The notes: generated by a model from the letters alone, not told the origin. 64,000 nt of DNA from Glycine soja (GCF_004193775.1 NC_041004.1:39478271-39542270); one strand, 5' to 3'. Numbered from the stretch's first letter, positions 50,724 through 62,975 are shown. Numbers and translations are program-made.

Positions 50724-53345
50724 ATGGCGTTCTCTTCTTTTCTCGGCAGAGTCCTCTTCGCCTCCGTTTTCATCCTCTCCGCTTACCAAGAGTTAGTTCT
50801 TATTTCTCAGTTCTCACTGATCCTTTTCTCTGCACTTCGAATCATGCATGGTTGTTATTTTCAGTGGTTGCAGTAATTTATTGTTTTTGACTGAGTTAAT
50901 TTTTCAATTTCTGCTGAGTTGGTTGTTGTTGTTATTAGTTTCTCACTTTCTCTGCCTGGATCTATTACGCACAATTGACTCGTCAAAACGATTCAGCAGA
51001 TCTGTCTTTTCACTTAGTTCAATTGCATGGAACCGGAACTTTTTCTTATTTTTTTAGGTTTTTTTATTTTTTGACTTTTTTGCGATTCTGTTATACGTCG
51101 TGGTGTCAGATTTGTTTAATGCGTGCATTCATTTCTTTGGTAGGGTAGTTAGATCTTCTTGCGTGATTTGATTATAATTGTTATCACTGTGGTGTAGTTG
51201 CTGACGTTATGGAATCGTTTTAATTCATTAGAAGTTAACATTAACGGTTTCGGTTTTTGGCAAGCTAACTTTTGTGTAGTTTATGAATGAATTTGACTAT
51301 GTTTTGTTACGAGTTACCAGTTAGCAATTAAGAAGTAGTGTGGGCGCGGGGTACTTTGTGCTGGTAGTTAAGCAACTTGTGTGTTGTGATGTTGTAGAGG
51401 GTGTTATTAATTTTTTTTGTCCGTTTATAATGTGTTACTTTGAAACTGGGAAATTTATTCGTGGAAAATTTGGTAATCTTAGGTGATTAATGTCATTTAA
51501 ATTTTATTTTATTTTTTGTAAAAATGAGGGTATAAACATTTGGTCTTCATTAGTTAACCCTTGACCCTAACCTGTTCCCAGAGTGTTGGGGCACGGTGAT
51601 GAGATTTATCTTGTATCAAGTTATGGTTCAATTGCATGTCTTTATATTGAAGTTAAGGCATAGCCATAGATTGAGGGAGACAAATCTATGATCTCTATTT
51701 CACACTGTAACTGAATTTCTGATTGCCTTTGCTAGTTTTTTTAGTGGATTGTATTGCAGTGGAATAATGTGCCCCTTTCTTTTCTATACTTTCCCATGTT
51801 TAATTCCTATTTAAATTTGATGCTTGCATTCAATAATGATCCGATTTATAGTCTCATCCATTATATTTTTGGACAAGTTGATGGTGTTGCTTGATATTGC
51901 TCCCTGTTTACATTTAATTAGGCATTAGAAGCTATAAATTCTTTACATTTGACATTTTGATTCTGGAAGCACAAAGCACTCAATTGTTACTTATTTTTCT
52001 TTTAATTTTTATGGATTTTCTTTATTTATCCTCCCTCCATTTTCATTCTTGTAAGATTTAATTCTTATGGAGTTGATGGGGGACCCGCAGCAAAAGCACT
52101 CAGACCGAAGTTTGATGCCTTTGCACATCAAGTACATTCTAAAGTTGGCTTTCAACTTCCAGATATTGATGTTAGTCTCTCGGTCTCTTTTATTCTATCA
52201 TTTAAGGAAAGCATGATTAAAACATCACTAAACAGATAAACAAGTTCTTTGATAGGAACAAAAGAAGGAAAAGGTGGTTAAGTTTGACAGGAGTGTGACA
52301 TGGAGTTGGACACTGCTTGTGAATTCATGCATTTTTCTGTCATTAAGTATAGGTCTAGTGTCTAATTAATTCTTGATAAAATGAAACTATACATGGTATT
52401 TAATAATGCTTTTGTCCTTATAACTGCACATGTTTAAATAAGACAATGTAATATGGACGAAGTATTAACTTATATAGGGCTTCTCATTTTGGTTTTGACA
52501 CTTATTGCTTGACTGTTTGCAGCACATACCCAATTTTGAGTTCTAAGCAGGTAATAGGATTGTCATTGTGTTGGACATGAATCATAAATATAAACTGAAA
52601 AATAGTTTTTTTTTCTAAAAAAAAGGATTAATGTTCTAAAAAATGAAATGGGTGCAGGCAGGAGGTGGGGAAGTTATGAAACATTGTAGTGGAAAATAAT
52701 TGAACTTTCTTGCATTGTTATAGCTGTCATGCATCTAGTGCATTCTTATATCAACATGTTCTTGCATCCAATCAAGTACTCCTTTTAGCATTCATATTAT
52801 GATGTTTTGTTTCTAACACGTGTATTTATTTGATTGATGTCATTAACAGATGAAATTTTTAGTGGCTGGGGCTATTGCTCTCAAGGGCCTTGGAGGGATT
52901 CTTTTCATACTCAGCAGCTCTTTTGGAGCTTTCCTTTTGGTTTGTAGCTTGACTTTTCTCTATGAAATTGAAGTTGGCATTTCAAGTGCTCAATTTTTTC
53001 AAGCGTTGGTTCTTTTCTCCTTGTTGTAGCTTTTGCATCAAGTGATCACTACTCCAATACTGTATGATTTCTACAATTATCACAGCGAGGACAAAGAATT
53101 TATCCAACTTTTCATCAAATTTACTCAGGTAAGAACAGGTTTTTTTCCCATGCTGGAACTTGGAATGATTAAACTTGAGCTGTTGTCACAACGATTCTTC
53201 ACCTATTGTTGCAATTGTTTATGGAATATTGTACTCCTCGCAGAATATGGCTCTCTTCGGGGCATTGTTGTTTTTCATTGGGATGAAAAACTCTATTCCT
53301 AGAAGGCAACCCAAGAAGAAGGCTGCCAAAACAAAAACATATTAG
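50724..53345 (+). CDS. HR-like lesion-inducing membrane protein, 5 exons, 157 aa
   Basis: Exons 50724-50791, 52056-52170, 52850-52939, 53030-53128 and 53244-53345 join in phase at GT-AG introns (474 nt). The protein starts MAFSSFLGRVLFASVFILSA, a hydrophobic segment or signal anchor (about 7-22). It continues through a conserved soluble loop with DGGPAAKALRPKFDAF, a long hydrophobic block from MKFLVAGAIALKGLGG (62) to about residue 105 containing two membrane spans, and a last span NMALFGALLFFIGMKNS (125-141). It ends with a basic tail PRRQPKKKAAKTKTY. Length and order match the plant HR_lesion family, named after a tobacco protein whose overexpression causes hypersensitive-like lesions; the biochemical function is unknown. 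The start context is good (AAATGGCG) and the leader CT-rich. The first intron is 1.26 kb. The gene appears intact. Confidence 0.93.
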
Positions 53346-55906
53346 TTGAAAGGACTTCTCGGATTGTTCCTGGTTGCTCATTATACCCATTTTCCATTTC
53401 TCCAGGATTTTGGCTTTGGTCTCTGTCTGGTTCAGAACGAATGTACCTTCTGTCCGATGGATTATGTATAATTTATAATTATTTATATATGTATGCTATT
53501 TTTCCGTTTGCTTGACATTAGAAACTGTCTTTCGATTACTAAACTTGTATACGAAGAGGGGGAAAAATGATCATAGCCTGTTCATTCAGACTGGGTGTCA
53601 ATTTCGTTCTGTCCAACGGATTTGATCGAAAGGTGAAGTCTGGCACTTGCAGTTGCTATTGAACTAAGCTTGATCTTCACGTTGTCACATGGATTTGTGT
53701 TTCCTATTTTTTATTCATTTGGTTCTTTACTTGGTATGGTAATGGAAATGTATGCTCGAGTTTTTCACCTGATTATGGTTAAACATAAAAAAGACCTTCA
53801 ACACTCAACAAGGCACTACAAATTTTGACAAGATATTAAGTTTATGATTGGATAACTTTTATGGTTAAACATTAAAAAGACCTTCAACACTCAACAAGGC
53901 ACTACAAATTTTGGCAGGATATTAATTTTATGATTGGATAACTTTTAGAAAATAAGAAGGTAATTCTCATAAATCAATTTATAAATTTCAATGTTTATAA
54001 AAGTGTTCTTATTTAGCTTTTTCACAAGTTGATTTAATTTGTCTAAATTAATTTTATCTTATGGGAGAAATTTAATTTGCTTTATTTCCTTGTTTTTCTT
54101 TTTTTGTTAGTGTTTATTGAATAGGACTTGTTTAGATTCGTAATATCTATTTTTTGCTTCAAAAAAGATATATTCTTGTTTAGATTCTGTATAGGAAACT
54201 AAAGACAGCAATTGCCAATATTCTTATTAATGACTTGGACAGTAATCCTCAATTTTCTTCCTATTATTTCGACTGGTTTACGGAATTCCAAGTTACTTGT
54301 GTATGTGTTTTCTTCTATTGACGTCAAATTATAACACCTCAATTCAATTGGTTGAGTACGGCGTGAGTTATAAATTTTTTTATCTGTTTTGTATTTCTAC
54401 AGCTAAAAAAATTATAGCGCCTTGGACTTCCAACATAACTCTTGGTTTAATGGTTTCCGTTTATAAGTTCTACTATGCACCAAACATTTGATGCAAGTTA
54501 TCTGGGCCATTAATTAAAATAAATTTAGTAGAAAAATAAGTGAATGGTTTAGTAATAGTTTTTCCCTTCACCCATTCTTCTTCACCACCTCACTGTTACC
54601 ATCCACGACTATCACCGCCTTAGATGTATATATGACCTGAGTTTAAATACAAAGTTTTAAGTTCGTTGTTACGCAGAACACTGGGGGTCATCAAACTTAG
54701 CTTATTTTTTATTTGAAACCAGCTAAATCCAAAGCTTAGACAGAGTTTGTTAAATAAAGATATGAAGCTTGACTGCTTGAGCTTATTTAATTGTTTTTAT
54801 GGGTAGGTAATTTATATATTTAATTTACAACTTGACAATTTTAAAATCAATATGCACTTGGAGTATTTATCAAGTATTTAATATTCTCTCCATCTTATTA
54901 TAATTGTCATCTTAAATTATTTTACTAATAAATAAATAAAAAAGAATAACAATTTTATAAAATTAACCTTATTATTATTAATTTATTTTTAGCTTTTAAG
55001 TCACATCATTAATTTAGTTTTAAGGGATATAAATAAAAAAATTAATTAATATTACATTAAAAACTAAAATGACAATTATATTGAAATAATTTTTTTTTCT
55101 TACACAACAATTATTACAGGACAAAGGAAGTAAGAAAAAAAATTAATAGTTATTTAAGAAAAAGATAAAATTTTTTTGCCCATAAAACAAATAATTAATA
55201 TTTTTTATTAGTATATATAGGCACACATGAATTATTTATGAGCGTTAAATATTTGAAAGTTTATAAACTCTTGAACTTGGTTCATGTACATAAATAGTTT
55301 AAAGTGAATCTTGAAGTTTATTTATTATAATAAACTTGATAGGGTATTTAAGGAGTGGAAGTTTTTTTTTTTTTGACAAACAAGGAGCGGAAGTTAATCT
55401 GTGTTTGTTTGTGCTTGCTTACATATGTAAGCTTTACTTAAAAAGACGTAGAGACTATATTTTTCTAGCTTCAATTAACTAGCACAAGTCTAATTTTGAA
55501 GAACGCCAAATCAAACACAGCATATTCTCTACATTGGTGGAGAGTGTGAATATATGTTTAACACTTCTTCAAACGTGAATTCAAATACTCTTTTGTTTTA
55601 CACGAATCATGCATTCCAAGGCACATTCAACACAATTTCTCAAGTTAATGTACGTCGTAATTAAACGAGAAGTCTGAGACATGAAAAGAGTAACACTAAT
55701 ATTATTTATTTATTTTTGGAAGGCAAGGGTGACACTAATATATGTTCAACGTATTGTGCTATTTTCAATGTCAAACATAAACAATGACAATCACACATTT
55801 CAATCATTTAAAACACACACATAACCACATCATTTCATTTCAAAGATCAAGAATGAGTTACACTTGCCAATGAGTGGCCACATAGTTTCCAAAAACCAAA
55901 CTGTTA
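53346..55906. other. Convergent intergenic region between HR-lesion gene and bHLH gene
   Basis: It holds the 3' UTRs of the two convergent genes and AT-rich DNA between them. It contains an 86-bp tandem duplication (53773-53946), listed separately. The open frame at 54297-54491 is not recognised. No RNA gene was found. Confidence 0.5.
53773..53946. repeat. 86-bp tandem duplication 3' of the HR-lesion gene
   Basis: Copy 1 (53773-53858) and copy 2 (53859-53946) share long blocks such as GACCTTCAACACTCAACAAG and TATGATTGGATAACTTTT with only a few substitutions or indels. It lies about 430 bp past the stop codon and may be in or near the 3' UTR. Confidence 0.88.
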
Positions 55907-58900
55907 TTATTGTGAATACACCGTGCTCTTGGATTGCAGTATTTGAACAAGCGGCCACAAGATATCCAATCTGTGTACATTTTTGTTGTTTTGACCCTGT
56001 GATACATAGTTTACTCATCAACAACAATCAATGGAGTTAATGTATTTTGTTCTTAAAGATAATTTGTGTTGACTTTGTCCTTAAAAGTCCCATCTATACA
56101 AAATGGTCCCTCAACATCAACTTGTCAACAAGCTTATCGAGTGTTCGACTTGCAAATAATTTTATGCCGGGGAGGATTAGATTGTACTTTGTATAGATGA
56201 AAACTTTCAAAGATTAAAGCAAAATAAGTTGTCACTTTCAGAAGCCACATTGTTTATTAACTTGCAGAGTATAAAGACTTACAGTCATGACTCAAAACAC
56301 CGCAAATTTCTACTCAACTAAAATTCATATATTATGTACAATATTTTGAATTTGAGTACTTAATTCTCTTATTTAAGGAATGCAAATGGCTTATATAAAG
56401 TTTCCATTGAAATTTGAATTTGAATTATTATCAAATATATTGTTCTACTGAAGCCTAATGCCATGAATTATGATATTACAACAGCTTCAATTAGCATATA
56501 TATATTTTTTATAATAATTAATATTATGAACTAGGTGGCTTCATCTGCAAGGGTCATTCCATGTAATTGAACGAACTGGTTAAAATGGAGAAATGAAACT
56601 ACAATTTTCTGTGGTCAAGAGACACCTTTCTATACACTAAGGTTTTATTAGTGAAGAGGGATGAGTTACAGCTAAGTAGATTTGAATTTATCAAGTAAGC
56701 TTACACTATTTACACTGGAAAGAGATATGAAAAAAACAATAAAGATCATATATCAAAAAATGGAAGACACAAATCCACTTAAAAGTTTCAATTACAAAGG
56801 TATATATTTTATCCAATCAAATGCAATAAAATTAGGACTAAGATTGACTGGTGGAGCTAGGTGAATAATTGAATTTAAGCATACAATGTGCTAGTAGATA
56901 ATTGGTATTCTGAATTTTTTGCAATATATTTAATTAAATTATAGACCAAGATTCCAGAAATTTTATGTCAGTTCTTTAGTCTTGTGAAAAAGAAAATGGT
57001 GTAATAAATAGGGTTAATTGCATAAAAAATAAAGCTAACTTTGAGTTGAGAAATTACCTCGACGACAAAGCATATCCATATCTTTTCACCATGAGCTTTT
57101 GTTGCACCCTTTAAAATGGTAAGGCCCAAACTTCTTATGGCTTCTGCTATTTCAAGAAAATGGCTGCATTCCTCACAGAGCATCTACACCAGAAGGCATA
57201 ATTAGTTAGTATAGAAACAAACTCAATAACCGATTGTATCGACAACAATAGCAATTTCTTAGACCTTCAACCAAGTGCCACTAAGCTCCATTTCTCATCA
57301 GGAGTTTTCTCATGTGTTATAATTTTTAATTAATCACTAATATAGAATAAATCAAAATGTCACTTTCAAGTCATTCGTACCTCAACAAGCATTTGTCCAT
57401 TCTTACCAAGATTCTCCACTAATATTGAATGAACTTTCAGATGACCCCCTACCTCCATGGCCCAGCTTGAGCCCTGATCATAACTAGAGGATCCAAGAAT
57501 GTCTGCTTCCTTGTGATGCAACTGCAAAATTGGGGTAGTATTAAACAATGGAGATAAGTCCAAATGCAGAAAATGTTGGAACTTTGAACTAAATCAACAA
57601 TTTCTGATCGGGTGGCACTAAAGAACTTGCTATCCTAAATAACAATTAAACAAATAAAATCTTATGGTTCAATAGAACTGTGCCCTAAAGGAACATGTCA
57701 AGGGGAGGTAAATGTTATTGTTTTAAACCACATGACTCGTTTATGCATATCTTGAAGTTCGATTATCAATCTCTAGTTGACCAGAAATATTGTGTAATTT
57801 ATTTATTATAGATTTATAGACCATAGACCATCGGACAAATATCTAAAATTGCCTAAAACCTTACCTTTGACTTTGTATCAGCAAAGTCAGTTAGCTTGTC
57901 AGCATGTTTAGTTATGCTTTGGAGAAAGAGCAAGTGCTTTATTGCACGCTCCAGGAGTGAATCAATACTGCACTGTTGAAGTTACAATAAAAATTTTAGC
58001 CACATGAACCAGATCTGAGATCATCACTCAACCCAAAAAACAATTAGGAAACAGATTCCAGCAAGATACCTTGGCTCCATTTGGCACCAGCTCCCTCAAC
58101 TCCTTGATACGATCTTGGATCAGTTGTCTATCCCGTGGCCGAGGCCTACAACTTTCCCCTGGCCTGGCCCTTTTTTTGCTGTTCTTGGATGGTTCAGACG
58201 ACCTTTCAAGCTGTCCACTATTTGAACTATGAAATGTAGATGAAACACCTTTTGAGGACATCACACCACATATCCCTGATGATGAACTCAAAGAATGGTG
58301 TTTGTCCTCTCTGACAAGAGAGAGCTGATCCATCAAATAGCCTTCTGAATTAATAGTATGCACATTGTGAATAGAAGCTTCATGATTTTTTGCAGAGGCC
58401 ATTGCAGATTGCTTTGATGTACAAAATGATAATTCACTATTAACATCATTATTACTATGGTTAATGTTGACCAGCATTGCTTCCAAAAGATGTTCTGGAC
58501 AAGATTCAGAAGTCAATTGGCTAGTGCTAATCTCATCTGACATTTCAACAGGTTTCATTTCTTGATTAACCTGTGTTGGCCAATCAAAACATTTACCCAC
58601 TTTCGAAAAAGCTGGTCCAAGTGCTTCATGTAGCTCACAGCCAGCAGGAAAATTCAACATCTGTGAGGCATCCTTATAACAAGGTTCAGTTTGAAAGTCC
58701 GAGATATCCTTGTAACAAGGCTCAGTATGAAACTTTGACTTTTCAATATGTTGCTGGGAGTTTGCTTCTGAAGGTTGGGCAAAATTCAATGCCCCTTTTT
58801 GGTTAATATCCGCATAATGCAATTTATCACTTTCACAAACAACTGTATCAAGAAAAACTGAAGGAAAGCATGCAGAATCAACTCTGACTTTTTCTGATGG

Positions 58901-61900
58901 ACATATTAAATCATTGAAGCTAGCATTATCTGTAACAAAATCATTTAAATATGATGAGACATTTTTTTCTGATTCCAATCTCATATCTTTGCAGTCGCCA
59001 CTACTTCCACCTTCATACTTCATCCCATATAGAGGTTTCATCTCTTCAAATTCCTTACAGTCCACATTCATCATATTGGATATTGACTGAAGCAAAATGG
59101 AACTTTCATCATTGTACAATTCAGGTCCCTCTTGCTTGGCCACATTATCAGACATTTTCTCATGAGCAGAAGGTGTATAGTTCCTCCCAGTCCCAGAACA
59201 TTGAAGGGGCATTAAAACATCTGCTGTTTCACTTTTCATAGATTTCTGTGTATCGTAAAAGCAAGTAGGCATAATATCTGAAGACAAATTTTCCTTCAAT
59301 GTATCCAGCTGGAAAAGGCAAGAAATATAAACCTCATGAAAATGATCAACACATCTGGGTTAAAAAATAACCGATATGACACAGTTCCAATTGCTTGCTA
59401 TATTATTAGCGTGTTTAAAAATGCCATTTTAACAGTCACTCAAACCCCTTTACCCACTCAAATCTGCACATTCATACAGCATGAAGACACATGAATGTAG
59501 AGAAGTGAAGACAGAAGCTTACCTCAGATGAGCTCTTCAAACTACCCTGTATTTGACTAGGACGTAGGATTGAGTAATTTTGAGTAGACAAAAAAAGATT
59601 TCTGATATGAGTTACAAACTCCATATCTTCAATCACCTGCTACCAGGAATGTCAAAAGAGAAGAAAACTATTAAAAAAAATCAATAATAAATGGATTTTC
59701 ATATCCAGGAAATATTCCAAGAGTCATCAAAATCATAGAACAGCCCATGCGCCCCCCCCCCCCCCCCAGCAAGCATGGTTTTTCCAATGTGATTCATAGT
59801 GCAAACTTGTAAGACAGCATTTAAGTAGATAACTGGTTCTCAACGGTAACCTAGGTCAAGGGTAATCATTTGTGAAGATACTATCGACTAAATCAGCACT
59901 AAAAAATGCCTCATAATCTGATTTTCATGCCAAATCATCTAGTTTTGGTAGGTAGTTTAGTAAATTATAACTTTGTATACATGTAGCCAGACATAAAACT
60001 GCATATTGCCTAAGTTCTCTAGTGACAAAATTAGGGATGAGTTGTTATTGTTAATAATTTTTCATCCATTTCTTTTTATGTTTTCACTAGATTACATATG
60101 CATATTTACCTAGCACATAAAATTAGGATTATAGAAGTATTTAACCAATATCTCAATCAAGAACCAGCAATAACCAAAATTAGTTGGAAAAGAATTAAAG
60201 AAATATAAGCAAGTCATGCTATCTGACTAGTTACGATCCATCCAAACAAAAGAGTGCAAATATTTTTTTTTGGTACAATAGTGACAATGAGGTTTGAACC
60301 TATGATCTCAAGCAAACTACCCAAGCCCCTTGCCACTAGCCCAATCCTGGTGACTTGAGTGCAAAAAAAGTTTGAAATCCTAAATACATGGTCTGTTTCA
60401 AACAACACCATAAAGAGATAGATGCCTTCTGGAACCATGCCAGCAACCACATTATCCAACAGTATGGTGCTGAAGCAGAGCAAATAAAGGTTAAAAAGAA
60501 AAAACCATCTTACTTTATTTAGAGAGCCAAGCTGAACAACACCAAGTGGGACTACAGCAACAACAGCAATAGTCTACAAGGAAAAGTAAAAGCTTTACTA
60601 ATGAAAATTCTTAATGCAATCAAAGTACAATAGTGCAGACTAGGAAATTATTTTCTAAAAGATAATCAATATTTTTCTAACATAAAGTACCCTAGAACGG
60701 AATGCAACATAGTTCAGTTGCAGTACAGTTCAGTTGCATCTTGCATGTAGTGAATAACTTGTAGTGGCTCAATAATTTATCATATTGATCCTATTATCAT
60801 ATTGTTGAGAAAAACTCAAATCCCACATCGGCTACAGATATAAGGCAACAATAGAACATATAAGTGGGAGGCAACCCTCACCCTTTGAGCTAGATTTTGG
60901 GGTTGAATTAGGCCCAAACTTACATTCTAAGACATATTAACCACAATTTTCCAAATATACTGTTAAAATTAAATTTCCATTCTCCTTAGTATTAGCAATG
61001 TAATTCTAATTTCTTGATGCAAATAGAAAGCAGTTAGCTAACCCTGATTCCGGCAGAAAACTGAGACTGCCACCCATCCGCAAACTAAATCAAACGAAAA
61101 AGAGGGAAAGGAAAGAAGAATGATTAGAAGATTAGTTAGATATTGACATGATACTTCCAAGATTGAAAGATCCTTCATGATGACCTTAAATAACAAGAAT
61201 CCTCACCTCAAAAGACAAGCCAGAACCTGCAACTTGATTATCTGCACAGATCCACCTATGCTTTCCAGTAACAGCTACCTGTCCAACGATACTGTGAAGA
61301 AAGAATCTTAGGACAAGAGCTAAAAAAAACTTCGTACCCCATTGCCCAGAGGCTCTTCGCTATGCGAAGGTATGGGGGAGGGATATTGTACGCAATCTTA
61401 GGACAAGAGCTACACAAAAAGAAAATCAAATTGTAAATAGTATCAATTTTATATTTAATTAGCCATACCCTTCTCCTAATGAATATGCATGATATGACAT
61501 CTTAGCCACTGCTAACTCTAATGCACTGTGTGAAAATTTCCCACAACCAATCTGTTCCAAGGTCTTCTGGCAGTGCTTATTTTCTGAAGAGTCGTAATCA
61601 TCAGGATTGCTATAATATGCATCCTCCCATGTCAAGATCCTGCAAGCAAATACCACATCCAAAAATTAAACAGACAGCATTATGGAATTCACACACTTGG
61701 TGCAAAGTGCATCAGTAACCAAAGAATGAATCACGAAAATTGTGTACAAAATCATATCGCTAAACAGTAATGAGCTTACTGCCAACTACACTAAACAAAA
61801 CAACAACAACAACAACAACAACAAATGCTATGCTTATCCCATTTCAAACGCACTAAAATGAAAGCAACATAAAACATTTCAAATAACAGAAGGATTGCAA

Positions 61901-62628
61901 TCACCCAAACAAGATGACAACAACAACAATTTTCTTTAAACCAAATTGGACAACAACCAAGAGCAAAAAACCTGAAAGCACAACAAATGCCCTTCTTAGG
62001 GAAAAACTCTAAATTCTAACCAAGCATGGAAATCACATAACTTGGAAGAAGAACAAAGCACAGGGAGGAATATCAAAGAAAATCTTCCATTATAAAATCA
62101 TAACATCATTAGACAAAAACTGGAAACTGTCCACAGCCAATTAGATTAACCCGGCAAGTGAAATGGCCAAGTCAAATTTCAGACCAAACGATTCAAACAT
62201 GCAAAACCACAACTTCACCTAATTTACCATACTCTAAGTTGCCAACATCTACAACGAGGGAACATGGTTTTAAATAGTGTTCTGCAATCGCAATTGTGTC
62301 CGCAATGTCAAGGTATTTTGAGTCACTGCAACCAAAATTGCGGCCACATCAGCCGCCCGCAATATAAAGGTTTTCTGACTCGCCGCATGGCAACAGCAAT
62401 TTAAAACCATGGCAGGTTCAAAGACGCACCAAGTGACCAAACCAAAGAAAAGACACAACACACACACACACACACACACAAGGCACAAAAAGAAGGAATA
62501 ACACCAACAACAATAGTAGTAGTAGAAGCATACATTCGAGCACGATGTTTGAGCTTCCAAAAGATGGCGTAGTTCCAGTGAGTATTCAAACAGAGGCTTC
62601 TGAGTACTTGGTGCAAGTTGGTACCCAT
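55907..62628 (-). CDS. bHLH155: LHW-family bHLH transcription factor (bHLH155/EMB1444-like), 11 exons, 756 aa
   Basis: Exons on the minus strand: 62628-62534, 61639-61469, 61291-61207, 61084-61043, 60573-60514, 59636-59523, 59308-58070, 57972-57865, 57521-57381, 57183-57058, 55996-55907 (2271 nt, phases agree). The N-terminal bHLH-MYC_N-like domain (about 1-185) starts MGTNLHQVLRSLCLNTHWNY and includes GEGIVGQVAVTGKHRW and VVPLGVVQLGS. A long Ser-rich middle is encoded by exon 7. The bHLH (about 570-625) has RPRPRDRQLIQDRIKELREL before helix 2 SIDSLLERAIKHLLFLQS; the basic part lacks His-Glu-Arg, as usual in LHW proteins. The C-terminal ACT-like dimer domain ends VHRLDILWPLVQILQSK. The family heterodimerises (LHW with TMO5 types) in root vascular divisions. 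The start at 62628 is preferred over the in-frame ATG at 62718 because MGTNL matches the family start. The gene appears intact. Confidence 0.93.
59752..59767. repeat. Poly-C tract of 16 in bHLH intron 5
   Basis: An uninterrupted C run on the plus strand (poly-G in the transcript) sits in an AT-rich intron. It could form G-rich structures in the pre-mRNA and is a likely site of length error in sequencing. Confidence 0.85.
60252..60365 (-). mobile_element. tRNA-derived SINE in bHLH intron 5
   Basis: The minus strand reads an A-box-like TGGGCTAGTGG, then a B-box GGTTCAAACCTC about 40 bp on, and ends GTACC followed by an A-rich tail. The 9-bp direct repeat GAGTGCAAA flanks it at 60252-60260 and 60357-60365. 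The body is only about 96 bp. It lies in the same orientation as the host transcript. Confidence 0.8.
60802..60935. repeat. LTR-type relic (CCCACATCGGC family) in bHLH intron 4
   Basis: Starts TGTTGAGAAAAACTC, then CAAATCCCACATCGGCTAC, a TATAAG-type box, GGCAACCCTCACC and GGGGTTGAATTAGGCCCAA. This order is well known in short retrotransposon LTRs dispersed through legume and other dicot genes. The second LTR and any coding part are absent, so it would be a solo LTR or fragment. Confidence 0.5.
61304..61412. mobile_element. Short SINE-like insertion with 19-bp target-site duplication in bHLH intron 2
   Basis: The 19-bp direct repeat AATCTTAGGACAAGAGCTA flanks a 71-bp core (61323-61393). The core contains the hairpin CTTCGCTATGCGAAG and the words ACCCCATTGCCCAGAGGCTC and GGTATGGGGGAGGG, typical of a dispersed plant short element. 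An A-run (T-run in the transcript) sits at one end. It makes up about half of the 177-bp intron and ends about 12 bp from the acceptor of exon 3. Confidence 0.85.
61796..61841 (-). repeat. (AAC)n run with possible RTE-LINE 3' end relic in bHLH intron 1
   Basis: (AAC)n is followed by TGCTTATCCCA. In reverse complement this is TGGGATAAGCA then (GTT)n, close to the 3' end TGGGATAAGGCG(TTG)n of the LINE at 24040-24457. It may be an extremely truncated copy or chance; no target-site duplication was found. Confidence 0.4.
62460..62480. repeat. (CA)n microsatellite in bHLH intron 1
   Basis: About 10 CA units lie near the donor side of intron 1. Confidence 0.9.
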
Positions 62629-62740
62629 GTTGCCCCCCCTTAACAAGTCAGAAACTTTAACACCCCCGAGAATCTGAATCCTCCAAAAAACAGAACAAAA
62701 CCCCTCCAAAAACACCACACACTCACTCGCTCACTCACAC

Positions 62741-62845
62741 CTAGCTCCCTCTGTATGACCCTCTTCCAGCCTGCTTCCTCCGCAACCCCGCTCGCCGTTT
62801 TAATGGCGGTCCAACTGTTGGCAGTATCAGACGATCCGCACCCAT
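62741..62845 (-). other. Upstream ORF in bHLH leader (34 codons)
   Basis: ATG at 62845 and TAG at 62743-62741 give a basic peptide beginning MGADRLILPTVG. It ends about 110 bp upstream of the main ATG and does not overlap it. It would be in the mRNA leader if transcription starts near 63200. Its role is inferred from position only. Confidence 0.35.
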
Positions 62846-62894
62846 CACAATTGACACCACCCCACCAACCAAAGCTTCCAACTTTTTTTTCCCG

Positions 62895-62975
62895 TCACAA
62901 AAACACAACCACACTTAACGCTAAAACTGCAACACTGGACTTAACAACACAACAACAAAACCAGCAACTAGCCAT
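62895..62975 (-). other. Upstream ORF in bHLH leader (26 codons)
   Basis: ATG at 62975 and TGA at 62897-62895 encode a Cys- and Val-rich peptide starting MASCWFCCCVVKSS. It is in the same frame as the six-codon uORF at 63080-63060 (MSSDIS), separated from it only by that TAG. From memory, Arabidopsis bHLH155 (At2g31280) is annotated with a conserved peptide uORF; identity with this peptide could not be verified. Confidence 0.4.

Noticed and set aside
50519..50890. 123-codon open frame over the HR-lesion gene leader
   Set aside because: Wrong phase relative to the conserved MAFSSFLGRVLF start and runs into the first intron.
62401..62718. In-frame upstream ATG (62718) that would extend the bHLH protein by 30 residues
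   Set aside because: Family members start at MG(T/A)-type N-termini equivalent to 62628; the extension has no homologue that I recognise.
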